Made by a program: the position numbers and the translations under genes | Notes under the pieces: generated by a model | Told to the model about the DNA's origin: nothing | The model's database searches: none | What the model saw: only the letters and a program-made list of their open reading frames with translations | In this document: positions 1-8,823 of the stretch, piece by piece | Layout of the letters: every line of letters begins with the position of its first letter | Numbering within the stretch: position 1 is the first letter of the stretch | From: Criblamydia sequanensis CRIB-18 | GTDB lineage: Bacteria; Chlamydiota; Chlamydiia; Chlamydiales; Criblamydiaceae | DNA length: 64,000 bases | Reading direction: 5' to 3' | NCBI RefSeq assembly: GCF_000750955.1 | Contig: NZ_CCEJ010000005.1 | Location: 1-64,000 of the forward strand

Positions 1-141
1 ACCAAGTTTAATCTATTTTCAGAGAGGATGAAATTTTTTTGTAGATAACGAAATACTTGCCCCCTCTCAACCTTTTGTTAACCCTTTTAAAGAGAAAATA
101 AGGTAATTTAAAAGAATCAATCAGATTTTTAAAGAGCCCTT

Positions 142-723
142 ATGCCTTTATTAGAAAGCTTGGATAAATTTAAGCAAGAAAAGCCTGTCGTTTTGCTTCT
201 TGGCGTTTATGATGGCGTCCATAAAGGGCATCAAGCCTTGATTAAAAAAGCAAAAGAGATAGCGGCTTTAAAAAAGACAAAAGTTCTTCTGATCACTTTT
301 AAAAACCCTCCTGCTCAAGTTCTTTTTCCCGAAAGAAAAGTGGAGCTTTTATGCTCTTTTTCTGAGAGGGTTCGACACCTTCAAGAGTATGGCGTTGATA
401 TCATCTGTCCGCTTGAATTTAAAAAAGAACTGGCTGTGCTCACGGCTAAACAGTTTTTTGAAATCATAGCCAAAAAAATTCCCTTTACCGATCTTGTTAT
501 CGGCTTTAGCGCCACTATTGGCAGCGACCAAAAAAATAACCGCGCGAATATTATAAAAGCGGCAGAGGAATTAGGTTTTAGAGTGGTCGAACACTTTCCC
601 GTCCTACAAGATGAGCTACCCATAACAAGCAGCCGAATTAGGGATCTTATTGCAAAAGAGTCTTATAATGAAGCTGAAGCCTTATTAGGCCATACCCTTG
701 ATAATTTTAAGAAACGGCCTTAA
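142..723 (+). CDS. ribF: RibF-like FAD synthetase domain lacking riboflavin kinase
   Basis: The 193-residue product is the nucleotidyltransferase (FMN adenylyltransferase) half of bifunctional RibF. The start of the fold carries GVYDGVHKGH at residues 21-30, matching the family signature GxFDGxHxGH, and the domain ends with the ITSSRIRDLI motif near residue 163 followed by the LLG that normally leads into the flavokinase domain. The usual RibF is about 300 residues; here the protein stops about ten residues after LLG, so the riboflavin kinase domain is absent. The middle motif (usually GxDFxFGxxRxG) is degenerate, IGFSATIGSDQKNNRA. In Chlamydia ribF sits beside ychF and the sctU/sctV genes, so position supports the call. 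Its 3' end overlaps the opposite-strand BTB-LRR gene by 39 bases. The 141 bases upstream hold no recognisable gene. Whether it still makes FAD is unknown. Confidence 0.85.
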   Translation: MPLLESLDKFKQEKPVVLLLGVYDGVHKGHQALIKKAKEIAALKKTKVLLITFKNPPAQVLFPERKVELLCSFSERVRHLQEYGVDIICPLEFKKELAVLTAKQFFEIIAKKIPFTDLVIGFSATIGSDQKNNRANIIKAAEELGFRVVEHFPVLQDELPITSSRIRDLIAKESYNEAEALLGHTLDNFKKRP

Positions 724-2175
724 AGTTTTCATCTTTTCAAGAGCGCCTTCAGAAATAGGTGAATTGGAAAGGTCTATTACCTTTAAGTTTGGAGCCCTTT
801 TAAGGGCATCTAAAACACCATTATCACTTAAGGATGGCACTCTTCTGATATAAAGCTCTTTTAATTGAGTCAACTTGCTTAAAAGTTCAATCAAAGCGAT
901 ATCGGTTAAAGTGGTCTTGGATAAATTCAACCTTACAAGACGGGTTAAGAGCTTCCCAATTAGGATAAAGGTGTGATCGGTAAGCTTGGAAGAGTCTTCC
1001 AAGTTTAACTCTATTAGATTTGGGGTCGCTTGAATCACAACTTTAAGATCATCATCAGATAGTTGATGGCATCTTGCTAAATTTAACCCCTCCAGATTTT
1101 GAAATATTCGTATTTGACCAAGCGTTTGAAAATCAAGCTGTCTATTACTGCTTAAATTGATATTTTTTAAATGAGGGAATTCTTTCGCGATAGAGACGAA
1201 ATTCTCCTTATTTAGCCAAGCGCACATACTTAGATTGAGTGCTTCTATTGTTTTTGGGACATCGATAATTCTCGGGCTATAGTCTTTTGTGCCGCTTAAA
1301 TCAAGGCCGATTAGTTTCTTACTAGCCACCAGAATATCGCTAAAACGAGGGTCAAGGCTTAAATCCCCATGAAAAGAAAGATCGGTGACAAAATCTTTTA
1401 GACGATAAAAAATATCTAGAGCCTGCTCTCTAAAATCGATAAATTCCAATGATAGTCTTTCAAAACCCTCATTTTTAAAATGAATCCCTGTATCGAAGGT
1501 ATTTAAAGTTTGAAGACCCATTTCATAAAGAACGCTCCAGCGGCTTTCTATGCTTAGTAGAAGGACATCGATAATATTGACGCGATTGAGGTAGCGGACG
1601 TAATTTTCAGAGGTTAAGTGTATCATCCCCTCAACTTCCCATTCCGAGGCTTCTTTCAATAAAGCTAAAATGGGTTCTTTATCCCATTTCCAAAGCTCTT
1701 GCAGTCGTCCCGTTTCAACATATTCTAAGACCATTTTTAAAAATTCGGGATTGATTCCATAGAGGCGAAGCTCTTTTTTTTCAGCATCAATACCTTGCGC
1801 AGTCATTAAGCTATTAAAATAGGGACTTGAGAGTGAAAAAAGAAGGCTGTTTACCTCGTAAGACTCACCTTCTAACACAAGTTTTAAATCTTTGGGAAAG
1901 GAAATAGGATTTTCTAAATGAAGCTCGTAGACTTTAGCACGTATCCGCTCTCCAAGCTCAATCGATAAAAGGCCCTCAAGATAAAGATCCGTGATTTTTT
2001 GGTTAAGGTTATTAAAAAAAGATTCATGCATTTTACGCCAAATCGGATCAGACGCTTCGGCTTCAAAAAAAAGAGTTAAAGAAATGGCATCTTTTGAAAG
2101 CCTTTCTTCAACTTCTTTTTCATTCAGGTTTTTTAAAACATCAAAAGATTTTGGAAGCGATACGGGAAGGTCCAT
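685..2175 (-). CDS. BTB/POZ and leucine-rich repeat protein, candidate effector
   Basis: A protein of about 496 residues starting at ATG 2175; an in-frame TTG at 2184 is the alternative start, and neither has a strong ribosome site. Residues about 95-205 read like a BTB/POZ domain: a DLKLVLEGESYEV strand segment, then LLFSLSSPYFNSLM, matching the BTB pattern of a strand followed by 'SpyF'. Residues about 285-495 contain repeated LRR units (GLDLSGT, ALNLSMC, NINLSSN, GLNLARC, ELNLEDS, RLNLSKT, VIDLSNS) of the cysteine-containing LRR style found in F-box proteins. BTB-LRR proteins are known as expanded, ubiquitin-related families in amoeba-infecting chlamydiae, where they are thought to recruit host cullin-3 ligases. 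No signal peptide is visible, consistent with type III export. It sits between ribF and ychF, which are neighbours in Chlamydia, so it looks inserted. Confidence 0.8.
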   Translation of the reverse strand: MDLPVSLPKSFDVLKNLNEKEVEERLSKDAISLTLFFEAEASDPIWRKMHESFFNNLNQKITDLYLEGLLSIELGERIRAKVYELHLENPISFPKDLKLVLEGESYEVNSLLFSLSSPYFNSLMTAQGIDAEKKELRLYGINPEFLKMVLEYVETGRLQELWKWDKEPILALLKEASEWEVEGMIHLTSENYVRYLNRVNIIDVLLLSIESRWSVLYEMGLQTLNTFDTGIHFKNEGFERLSLEFIDFREQALDIFYRLKDFVTDLSFHGDLSLDPRFSDILVASKKLIGLDLSGTKDYSPRIIDVPKTIEALNLSMCAWLNKENFVSIAKEFPHLKNINLSSNRQLDFQTLGQIRIFQNLEGLNLARCHQLSDDDLKVVIQATPNLIELNLEDSSKLTDHTFILIGKLLTRLVRLNLSKTTLTDIALIELLSKLTQLKELYIRRVPSLSDNGVLDALKRAPNLKVIDLSNSPISEGALEKMKTLRPFLKIIKGMA

Positions 2176-2186
2176 ATATACCAATT

Positions 2187-2210
2187 AAAAAGCCGGTAAG
2201 TTTATGGCTT
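2187..2210 (-). terminator. Weak hairpin terminator after ychF
   Basis: On the minus strand, AAGCC and GGCTT pair around an 11-base loop and are followed by TTTAATT. It lies between the end of ychF and the start of the BTB-LRR gene. The stem is only five pairs, so the call is tentative. Confidence 0.35.
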
Positions 2211-2249
2211 CATTAAACAGCTTCTTAATCTTGAAGACAACAAAATTGG

Positions 2250-3347
2250 TTATTTATTGGTATAAAATAAGATAACATCGCCATCTTGGACAGGATAAGT
2301 CTTGCCTTCGCTTCTAGCAACCCCTGCGGCTTTCGCTTCATTTCGGCCGCCAAATTTAATCATGTCATCAAATTTGACCACTTCCGCCCGAATAAACCCT
2401 TTTTCCAAATCAGAGTGTATCTTTCCTGCCGCTTGTTGAGCCGACATGCCTTTTGGAATAGTCCAAGCTCTTGTTTCTATCTCGCCTGTTGTGAGATAGG
2501 TGATAAGGCCAAGCAAATCAAAAGAGGCTCGAACAAGTCTTTGCAAACCTGATTCTTTCAAACCGAGGGTCTCTAAAAATTCTTGTCTATCACTTGGAGG
2601 CAGGGCTGCAATCTCTTCTTCAAGCTTTGCAGAAATGACAACAAGACTTGCTCCCTCTTCCTTTGCATAGGCCTTTAATTTTTCAACGTAAGCGTTGTTA
2701 TGGTTTGACAACGTGTCTTCAGCAACGTTAGCCACAAAAAGGACAGGCTTGGCTGTTAAAAAAGGGTAAACTTTTAAGATCTCTTTTTCTTCTTCAGTAA
2801 AGCTTAGGGCGCGGACAGGTTTTTCCTCGTTTAAATGCTCGCTGATTCTTTTTAACAGTTGAATGGCAGGCTCGCCTTCTTTTTTTCCTTTGGCTTGCTT
2901 TTCTAGCCTTGGCAAAATATTTTCACACATCTGCAGATCAGATAAGATAAGCTCCAGGTTTATGACTTTAGCGTCCGTCACGGGGTCTACTTGACCTGCG
3001 ACATGCACAATATCTGTTGAATCAAAGCAACGAACCACATGGATGATGGCGTCCGTTTCACGAATATTCGCTAAAAATTTGTTTCCAAGGCCCTCCCCTT
3101 TAGACGCCCCTGCTACAAGACCTGCAATATCCACAAACTGCACGTTAGCATAGATTTTTTTTTGACTGCCTGAGATCTCGGATAAGGCATCGATCCTAGG
3201 GTCTAAAAGATCGACAACTCCAATGTTAGGGTCAATGGTGCAAAAAGGATAATTTGAAGCTTCTGCACCAGCTTGCGTTAAACAATTAAAAAGAGTTGAT
3301 TTTCCCACATTTGGCAAACCGACAATTCCACAGGATAATCCCGCCAT
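2250..3347 (-). CDS. ychF: Ribosome-associated ATPase/GTPase YchF
   Basis: The 365-residue protein is a full-length YchF/OLA1 P-loop NTPase. The G1 loop GLPNVGKS is at residues 10-17, the family-typical NYPFCTIDPN follows, and the G3 region reads DIAGLVAGASKGEGLG. The C-terminal TGS-like part ends with the conserved FGGRNEAKAAG and DGDVILFYTNK. YchF binds ribosomes and prefers ATP; in bacteria it is linked to stress responses and redox balance. The length matches the family and ATG 3347 begins directly before the P-loop. In Chlamydia it lies between the type III gene sctU and ribF, the same neighbourhood as here, although three extra genes now interrupt the order. Confidence 0.97.
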   Translation of the reverse strand: MAGLSCGIVGLPNVGKSTLFNCLTQAGAEASNYPFCTIDPNIGVVDLLDPRIDALSEISGSQKKIYANVQFVDIAGLVAGASKGEGLGNKFLANIRETDAIIHVVRCFDSTDIVHVAGQVDPVTDAKVINLELILSDLQMCENILPRLEKQAKGKKEGEPAIQLLKRISEHLNEEKPVRALSFTEEEKEILKVYPFLTAKPVLFVANVAEDTLSNHNNAYVEKLKAYAKEEGASLVVISAKLEEEIAALPPSDRQEFLETLGLKESGLQRLVRASFDLLGLITYLTTGEIETRAWTIPKGMSAQQAAGKIHSDLEKGFIRAEVVKFDDMIKFGGRNEAKAAGVARSEGKTYPVQDGDVILFYTNK

Positions 3348-3459
3348 AAAGCCCTTCTTATAATGATAAATTGGATATTCAAGAAATTTGAAAAAAAATA
3401 TTCACTAGAATAGCAGAAGATGAAATAAAGAGCTATAAAAGAAAAAGGGTGGTTTTATC

Positions 3460-6069
3460 CTAGAATATCTCCCTCTCTTTTCTTCTATAGAAAGGACTAT
3501 CATTGCCGTAATTATAAAAAGGATTTTCTTTAAAAGGATCCCTATTCGGCCTTTTCTCTTCGACTACTACAACATTCTCAGCAAACGGGTCTATGGCAAA
3601 AGGTTTTACATCTTCTTCCCTAACTCCCCATCTTTCCGATTCCTCAATTTTAGCTAAGCGGTCTTTTAAGGCTTTAATAACCTTTTCCTTTAATTCAACT
3701 TCTTGAGGACTGAGCGAAGATTCTTTTCCGAGTAATTTTTTAAATAAACTCAAATTTTCCCTATCTGAGGGCGATTCTATATCTTTAGGATCTAATGTAT
3801 TTTGAACGAAGCCTAAGAATTGAAGATAGTCTAATTCGGGGTCAAAATCGACATTTCGCTCTAAAGCATCTACCAGCGCAATCTCTGTTTTAATAAGGGC
3901 AACATCGCCCATATCGACTTTGAGTTCAATGATCTTCCGCTGCTCTTTCTCTCCGCCAATTGAGGCTCCAACGCCGGCTTCAGCCTTTAAACGATAATTA
4001 TCTACTTGGGGAGCAAAAGAAAAGTCCGTCGGCCTATAGTAAGAAATAACAGTAGACCCATCGATTCTGAAGTCCCCAAATTCTTCGCCTAGCTGAAGTT
4101 TATGGATCCCATCTCTTGTGGTAATACTGCTTGCCTTATGTAATTGCAGCTTTTTGTCTGTGCTATAAATATCCTCGCCAAAACCCATATCGCCTGTTCT
4201 TGCCCCCTGGGCTTGACGATCTGTAGAAGGGTTTACATCCACTCGATTAACCCCCGTTGCCCCTATAAAGACATGCATTGAGAGGCTGCCATCATCATGA
4301 AGAAGGAACATAATCTTACGGTCGTTTTGAGCCAAAATCCTAGATTGGCTATCAATCGCTACTCCCGCAACAGGCATATTTGTGCCATAAACGTCGATAG
4401 TGCTTTGAGAGGGTCTTCCAAGAATCGTTTGTTGGGCTGTAAAAACCTCTTCTAATTGCTTTAGAACTTCTTTCTCTTTTTTAATGGAGGCTAATAATGC
4501 CTCATTTGGACCATCAGAGCTTGCTAGTCTTTTTTCTTTTGCTTCAAGGCTTTCCTTTAAGTACTGCACAGCTTCCAAATGGCTTAATGGCTTTCCGCTT
4601 ACAGGAGAGACATAATTATGAATATCTGCCGGAGCCAATCTTTGAATGACTTCATGAGCTCCTTCTTCCTCAAAACCTCTATAAAAAAACCCAAGAAGCT
4701 CATGCTGCGCATTTTTTATAGCTTTTTCACCAAGCTTTAAAGCATCTTTTTGATTTTTTGGGGTTACAGAAGGTTCTGTTTCGGCAAGGATTCTTGCTGC
4801 CCGTTTTAATAAATCAACGCTTTCAGGTGAAAGTGTACGAGGCGCCATATCATCATCAGTTTCACGGCCTACTAAATTTTTGGCGCTAAACCTATATTCC
4901 TCTTCATAGTAGCGAGAGTTATCCTTTTTGCTAATAGCTTCTTCTTCCGCTTTTCTACTAAGCACTTTCCCGGTCAATTCTCTTTCTTCGCCAAATTTTC
5001 CGGCTTGAATTTTATGGACACGAACACGGCAGTCCGAATTGAAAATTCCAACTCTACTGTAAGGCTCTTCCGACTTTCCATAACGTCTATCAATCTCAGA
5101 AGAAAGGTCATTGGCTTTCTCCAAATGAAGAGCTCTAGCTTCCTTTGTTAAGTCTCTTACAAACCATTCATTCACCGATTTGTAATCGTGAACAGAATGT
5201 CCAAATAAAAACCTTGGTCCCCGGTAATAAAACTCTTCCTTCTCAGGATCGGAAACTTTCATAGCCACCTCTTTAATGGAAGAAATTCCCATATCCTGAG
5301 AAACTTTTGCAATGGTGTCTAAAGTATTTCCAAACCAAGGAGGCGATCCATAGTGAAAACCAACAATGCGAGTTAAAAGACGAAAGAATCCTCCAAGAAG
5401 AGCCGCTCCCCTAAAATCCCTTCTTGTTACTTTTTGAACAAATTTTGCGGTTTTGGTGCTTTCTTTTACTACGAGACCCTCTTTTTCAAGCCCTCTCAAG
5501 GTTTCTTTTTCTTTAGGATTTAAGCTATCTTGAGCCACCTCTCTAGTTCTTGCATCCACGATTCTCTCTGTTGCATCAAAAGCTTTTGAGATTGGAATAA
5601 GCGGGATGTCGGCGTCGTCCCACTTTTCATCAAAGTCTTTCTTAGGCGTAATTTTTATTGGAGAGAAACGAGAGGGGTCCTTTAATACAAGAGCATCTAT
5701 AACGTCCAATAGATCCGCTTTTTGAACCCATGCCCTTGGGCTTTGATCATGTTCAATTGCTCGAAAAGCTTCCGAAATTAAATCATAGGCTTTTTCTTCT
5801 TGAAGAGAGTCTAATTTTCCGGAAGTCACAATATTATAAAAGTCTTTGTATTTTTTTGAGTTTTTCGAGGAATTTTCGATAATTCTTTGGATGTCACCAA
5901 ACTGAAGCGGCTCTTTTGAAGTGATTTTAGAAAGAAAGTCCCTCGCCTTTTGCAATCTTCCTTGGGCGATTTCTCCCTCTTTACTGACCTTTTTCCCCTC
6001 AACTTGTGAAGGTTTTCCGGCCTCTGAGGCATCGCTTTGGCGACGGAAAACAGGATCACCGTCTATCAT
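3460..6069 (-). CDS. Large phosphatidylserine decarboxylase-like protein
   Basis: This 869-residue protein aligns by eye with phosphatidylserine decarboxylase over residues about 290-680. SVNEWFVRDL (298-307) matches the family's fNeFFxRxL; FNSDCRV (343-349) sits where PADG occurs and keeps the Asp; RLAPADIHNYVSPVSG (477-492) matches LSPRDYHRVHMP; ILAQNDRK (578-585) matches LFARNERV; FIGATGVN (601-608) matches VGATxVG; and LGEEFGDFRIDGSTVISYY (660-678) matches KGxExGxFxxGSTV, including the Gly-Ser-Thr self-cleavage site. Known PSDs are about 280-350 residues; this one has about 230 extra N-terminal residues, insertions of up to about 90 residues and a charged tail of about 170 residues. The second histidine of the HxxH pair is replaced (HNYV). 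Family enzymes convert phosphatidylserine to phosphatidylethanolamine using a self-made pyruvoyl group. There is no signal peptide or clear membrane anchor. Activity and role are unproven. Confidence 0.75.
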   Translation of the reverse strand: MIDGDPVFRRQSDASEAGKPSQVEGKKVSKEGEIAQGRLQKARDFLSKITSKEPLQFGDIQRIIENSSKNSKKYKDFYNIVTSGKLDSLQEEKAYDLISEAFRAIEHDQSPRAWVQKADLLDVIDALVLKDPSRFSPIKITPKKDFDEKWDDADIPLIPISKAFDATERIVDARTREVAQDSLNPKEKETLRGLEKEGLVVKESTKTAKFVQKVTRRDFRGAALLGGFFRLLTRIVGFHYGSPPWFGNTLDTIAKVSQDMGISSIKEVAMKVSDPEKEEFYYRGPRFLFGHSVHDYKSVNEWFVRDLTKEARALHLEKANDLSSEIDRRYGKSEEPYSRVGIFNSDCRVRVHKIQAGKFGEERELTGKVLSRKAEEEAISKKDNSRYYEEEYRFSAKNLVGRETDDDMAPRTLSPESVDLLKRAARILAETEPSVTPKNQKDALKLGEKAIKNAQHELLGFFYRGFEEEGAHEVIQRLAPADIHNYVSPVSGKPLSHLEAVQYLKESLEAKEKRLASSDGPNEALLASIKKEKEVLKQLEEVFTAQQTILGRPSQSTIDVYGTNMPVAGVAIDSQSRILAQNDRKIMFLLHDDGSLSMHVFIGATGVNRVDVNPSTDRQAQGARTGDMGFGEDIYSTDKKLQLHKASSITTRDGIHKLQLGEEFGDFRIDGSTVISYYRPTDFSFAPQVDNYRLKAEAGVGASIGGEKEQRKIIELKVDMGDVALIKTEIALVDALERNVDFDPELDYLQFLGFVQNTLDPKDIESPSDRENLSLFKKLLGKESSLSPQEVELKEKVIKALKDRLAKIEESERWGVREEDVKPFAIDPFAENVVVVEEKRPNRDPFKENPFYNYGNDSPFYRRKEREIF

Positions 6070-6172
6070 ATAACTACCTTAATATTTTTTTAATATTAAC
6101 CGATTGAGTTATATTCTATTATACTACAAAATAATAATTTTATTATGATCCTGATTTATTAACAGACAATAA

Positions 6173-7399
6173 TTATTTTATTAATTTATTATGAATTTCA
6201 TAAGCGGCATTTTTCCCTGAAAGGATCGCTTCTTGAATAGACGGTAGAGAGGATAGCTCTCCTGCAAAAGCCATGGGGATTTGACCCTCGAGATGTTTTA
6301 AATTAGGGGGATCTTCTTTCTGGCTTGGAAGGGCATGAAGAATATTATAGGCAGAAAGAACTTTCAGCGCCCTTTCATCTAGCTTAAGCCTCCTGGCAAT
6401 TTCAGCTTTCACAAAAAACTCAAGATCGGACTCCTTTTGCCAACTTTTACTGATGACTGTCACTGAAATAAGATGCTGGTCCTCCGGTGCGTAGGAGGAT
6501 TGGATTAAGTTTGGAAATGAAAAATTATTGATTGGAGAGGCAGGACTTCCATCTAGATAAAGAAAAGCCTTGGGGGTGCCGGTTTTATTTTTAGGCACGC
6601 TTAAATAAAAGTAAGTTGCTTTACAGCTTTCCCGGGAAGGCAATTGCGGATAAATAAGCCTTATCGAAGGATAGTCTATCGCTAAAATAATAGCGAGAGA
6701 TCTTAGAGCATTTCCTTCTTCTAATATCACCCATGAGCCATCTATAGCCTTAACTCTGGAATTAAAAAGAAATTCTGTCTTTGTTAATTTCTCTCTTATG
6801 CTTTGAGGGATCGCCTCCATTCCTTCTTCCGGTAAATAAGCCTTGCCAAAAGCAAAGTATTTAAGAAGGGTCAAGAATCGATAGAGGGGGATTTCCAAGG
6901 CATCGCTTAAAAAAACTCCCCTAAAAAAAGGGACTAAAAAACGATTAAGAAAGTTAGGGTCTAAAGATAATTCGGAAAGGGCGCTTTGTGTTTTTGCGTG
7001 AAGTAACTCCTTTTTTAACAAACCTGCCTTGAATTTTAAAACAAGGACTCCTAACTTTCCAAAAGATCGGAGATCTTTTGATTTTAGGGAATTAAAGGAG
7101 AATGGAAGTGAAAAAGGAGAGCTTATAATTTTTTCGTCATCAAAAGTGCGAATAAGAGCAGCTTGAGGAAAAGCCCTTAACCTTAAATCTTTAAAGTCTA
7201 CAATGTCAAAAAGAGCCTTGTAGCTTGATAAAACTACTTGAAAGCCACGGTCTAATAAAAACCCTTTTACCTTATCAGTGACAACTCTTCCCCCTATCCT
7301 ACTACTCTTTTCAATAACAATCGGATGATATCCCAGGCGTTCTAGATAAAAAGCGGCAGACAAGCCAGAAAGGCCCGCACCGATTATGAGAATAGACAT
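6173..7399 (-). CDS. FAD-dependent amine oxidase/protoporphyrinogen oxidase-like protein
   Basis: The start at ATG 7399 is chosen because AAGGAG lies five bases upstream and the FAD-binding motif then begins at once; the upstream extension in frame adds nine residues without support. The 408-residue product opens with SILIIGAGLSGLSAAFYLERLG, a Rossmann GxGxxG motif, followed by E(K)SSRIGGRV, the second FAD contact of the amine oxidase/phytoene desaturase/HemG superfamily. The C-terminus has MAFAGELSSLPSIQEAILSGKNAA, matching the family's third FAD motif (GD....GA..SG..AA). The substrate cannot be named: protoporphyrinogen IX, carotenoid precursors and amines are all used by relatives. It is likely a soluble or membrane-peripheral flavoenzyme. 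It is transcribed away from the type III operon, and the two share the upstream region. Confidence 0.75.
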   Translation of the reverse strand: MSILIIGAGLSGLSAAFYLERLGYHPIVIEKSSRIGGRVVTDKVKGFLLDRGFQVVLSSYKALFDIVDFKDLRLRAFPQAALIRTFDDEKIISSPFSLPFSFNSLKSKDLRSFGKLGVLVLKFKAGLLKKELLHAKTQSALSELSLDPNFLNRFLVPFFRGVFLSDALEIPLYRFLTLLKYFAFGKAYLPEEGMEAIPQSIREKLTKTEFLFNSRVKAIDGSWVILEEGNALRSLAIILAIDYPSIRLIYPQLPSRESCKATYFYLSVPKNKTGTPKAFLYLDGSPASPINNFSFPNLIQSSYAPEDQHLISVTVISKSWQKESDLEFFVKAEIARRLKLDERALKVLSAYNILHALPSQKEDPPNLKHLEGQIPMAFAGELSSLPSIQEAILSGKNAAYEIHNKLIK

Positions 7400-7534
7400 A
7401 TCGGCTCCTTGGCAAAAAGCCCCCACTTCCCTATGTAAAGTTTAACACAAAATAACTTTTAATTATTTTTTTTACTAAAGAAATATGATTAATTTTTTTT
7501 AAATTTTAATCAAGTCTAACAAATTTATTTCATC

Positions 7535-7563
7535 TTGACAGGGGTTATAAACAGAGCTATACT
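7535..7563 (+). promoter_or_regulatory. Sigma70-type promoter for the type III secretion operon
   Basis: TTGACA at 7535-7540 and TATACT at 7558-7563 are separated by exactly 17 bases, a near-consensus promoter for the main chlamydial sigma factor. Transcription would begin near 7570 and leave a leader of about 160 bases before sctU. The leader contains an 8-bp inverted repeat (GGGAAGGG at 7575-7582 and CCCTTCCC at 7626-7633). The rest of the 332-base gap between 7400 and 7731 is AT-rich, with no other gene seen. Confidence 0.65.
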
Positions 7564-7731
7564 ATAATAGGAATGGGAAGGGGATTTAGCCTTATGATAA
7601 AGGCAGTTTTTTATTCTATTTTTTTCCCTTCCCAAAATAAGATATAATACTAACGCCATCCCTCCACTTTAAAGGATCCCTTTCCCTCTAACTTAGGTTC
7701 TTTATGGAGGTTTTTTGGAGTGTAAAGCATT

Positions 7732-8820
7732 ATGGGCGAAAAAACGGAGAAGGCGACCCCTAAAAAACTTAGGGACGCAAGAAAAAAAGGCCAGGTAGCA
7801 AAGTCTCAGGACTTGCCTTCAGCTTTTACTTTTATCGCCTCTTTGTGGATTACAATTGCCATGATGGGTTTCCTATATAAGAAAATTAGCGCTTTTCTAC
7901 TTAACACTTTTGAAACCATAACACGAGATGGGCTTCACTTAATTATTCCAAGTTACTTTTTAGAAGCGTTTATCATAATTTTCCTTTGTAGTATTCCGGT
8001 TATGCTTTTAGTGTCCCTTGTTGGCATGACGATAAACTTTTTATCGGTTGGCCCGGTTTTTGCTCCGGAAGTATTTAAATTCGATATTAAAAAGTTTGAC
8101 CCTGTTCAAAACTTAAAAGCAAAATTCAAAGTTAAAACCCTTTTTGAACTTGTAAAGTCTATCTTTAAGATTACAGTTGCTGGATACTTAATCTATGGGG
8201 TTATGTATAATGCCCTCCCTGTCTTGATTCACACAGTCAATCAAGACGTTGAGGTGGCTCTATGGGTTTTTTATAATTTCTTAATGGAAGTTATCTTTAA
8301 GGTCGGTATTTTCTTTATTGCGGTGTCCATCATTGATTTCGTTTTCCAGAAAAGAAACTTTGCCAATGAGATGAAGATGGAAAAGTTTGAGGTTAAGCAA
8401 GAATATAAGAACACAGAAGGCGACCCTCACATTAAAGGAAAAAGAAGACAAATAGCGCAAGAGATTGCCTATCAAGAAGGTCCGTCAGGAGGAGTCAAAG
8501 GAGCGCAAGCTCTCGTTACTAACCCGACTCACTTAGCTGTGGCCATCGGTTATAAAAGAGAGATGGATCCGGCTCCTTATATTCTTGGCATGGGAGAAGG
8601 AATCCTTGCCGAACGAATGATTGATATTGCCAAAAAAAATGATGTCCCTATTGTACGTAATATAGGCCTCGCTCACAAACTTTGGGAAGAAGGCGAACTT
8701 TATGAGTTTATTCCCGAAGATACTTATGAAGCTGTAGCTGAAATTATCAGATGGGTTCAAGAGCTTCAAGTTGACCCGGCAAATGCGGGAAGCTATACTG
8801 GAGAATTTTCGGAGATATAA
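7732..8820 (+). CDS. sctU: Type III secretion export-gate switch protein SctU (CdsU/YscU)
   Basis: The 362-residue product is the SctU/FlhB-family inner-membrane protein that controls substrate switching in the type III export apparatus. It begins MGEKTEKATPKKLRDARKKGQVAKS, the family's hallmark N-terminus, followed by four hydrophobic membrane segments between residues about 28 and 210. The cytoplasmic domain contains the self-cleavage motif NPTH at residues 264-267, followed by LAVAIGY. Length equals the usual family length. Three bases separate it from sctV, so the two are co-transcribed, as in Chlamydia (cdsU-cdsV). Nearby flagellar genes are absent, and CopN and a chaperone follow, which fixes it as the virulence-type system rather than flagellar FlhB. 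Confidence 0.96.
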   Translation: MGEKTEKATPKKLRDARKKGQVAKSQDLPSAFTFIASLWITIAMMGFLYKKISAFLLNTFETITRDGLHLIIPSYFLEAFIIIFLCSIPVMLLVSLVGMTINFLSVGPVFAPEVFKFDIKKFDPVQNLKAKFKVKTLFELVKSIFKITVAGYLIYGVMYNALPVLIHTVNQDVEVALWVFYNFLMEVIFKVGIFFIAVSIIDFVFQKRNFANEMKMEKFEVKQEYKNTEGDPHIKGKRRQIAQEIAYQEGPSGGVKGAQALVTNPTHLAVAIGYKREMDPAPYILGMGEGILAERMIDIAKKNDVPIVRNIGLAHKLWEEGELYEFIPEDTYEAVAEIIRWVQELQVDPANAGSYTGEFSEI

Positions 8821-8823
8821 AGA

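Noticed and set aside
724-1200. Riboflavin kinase domain displaced downstream of ribF by a frameshift
   Set aside because: The region is occupied by the LRR-coding frame of the opposite-strand gene, and no flavokinase motif was seen in any + frame.
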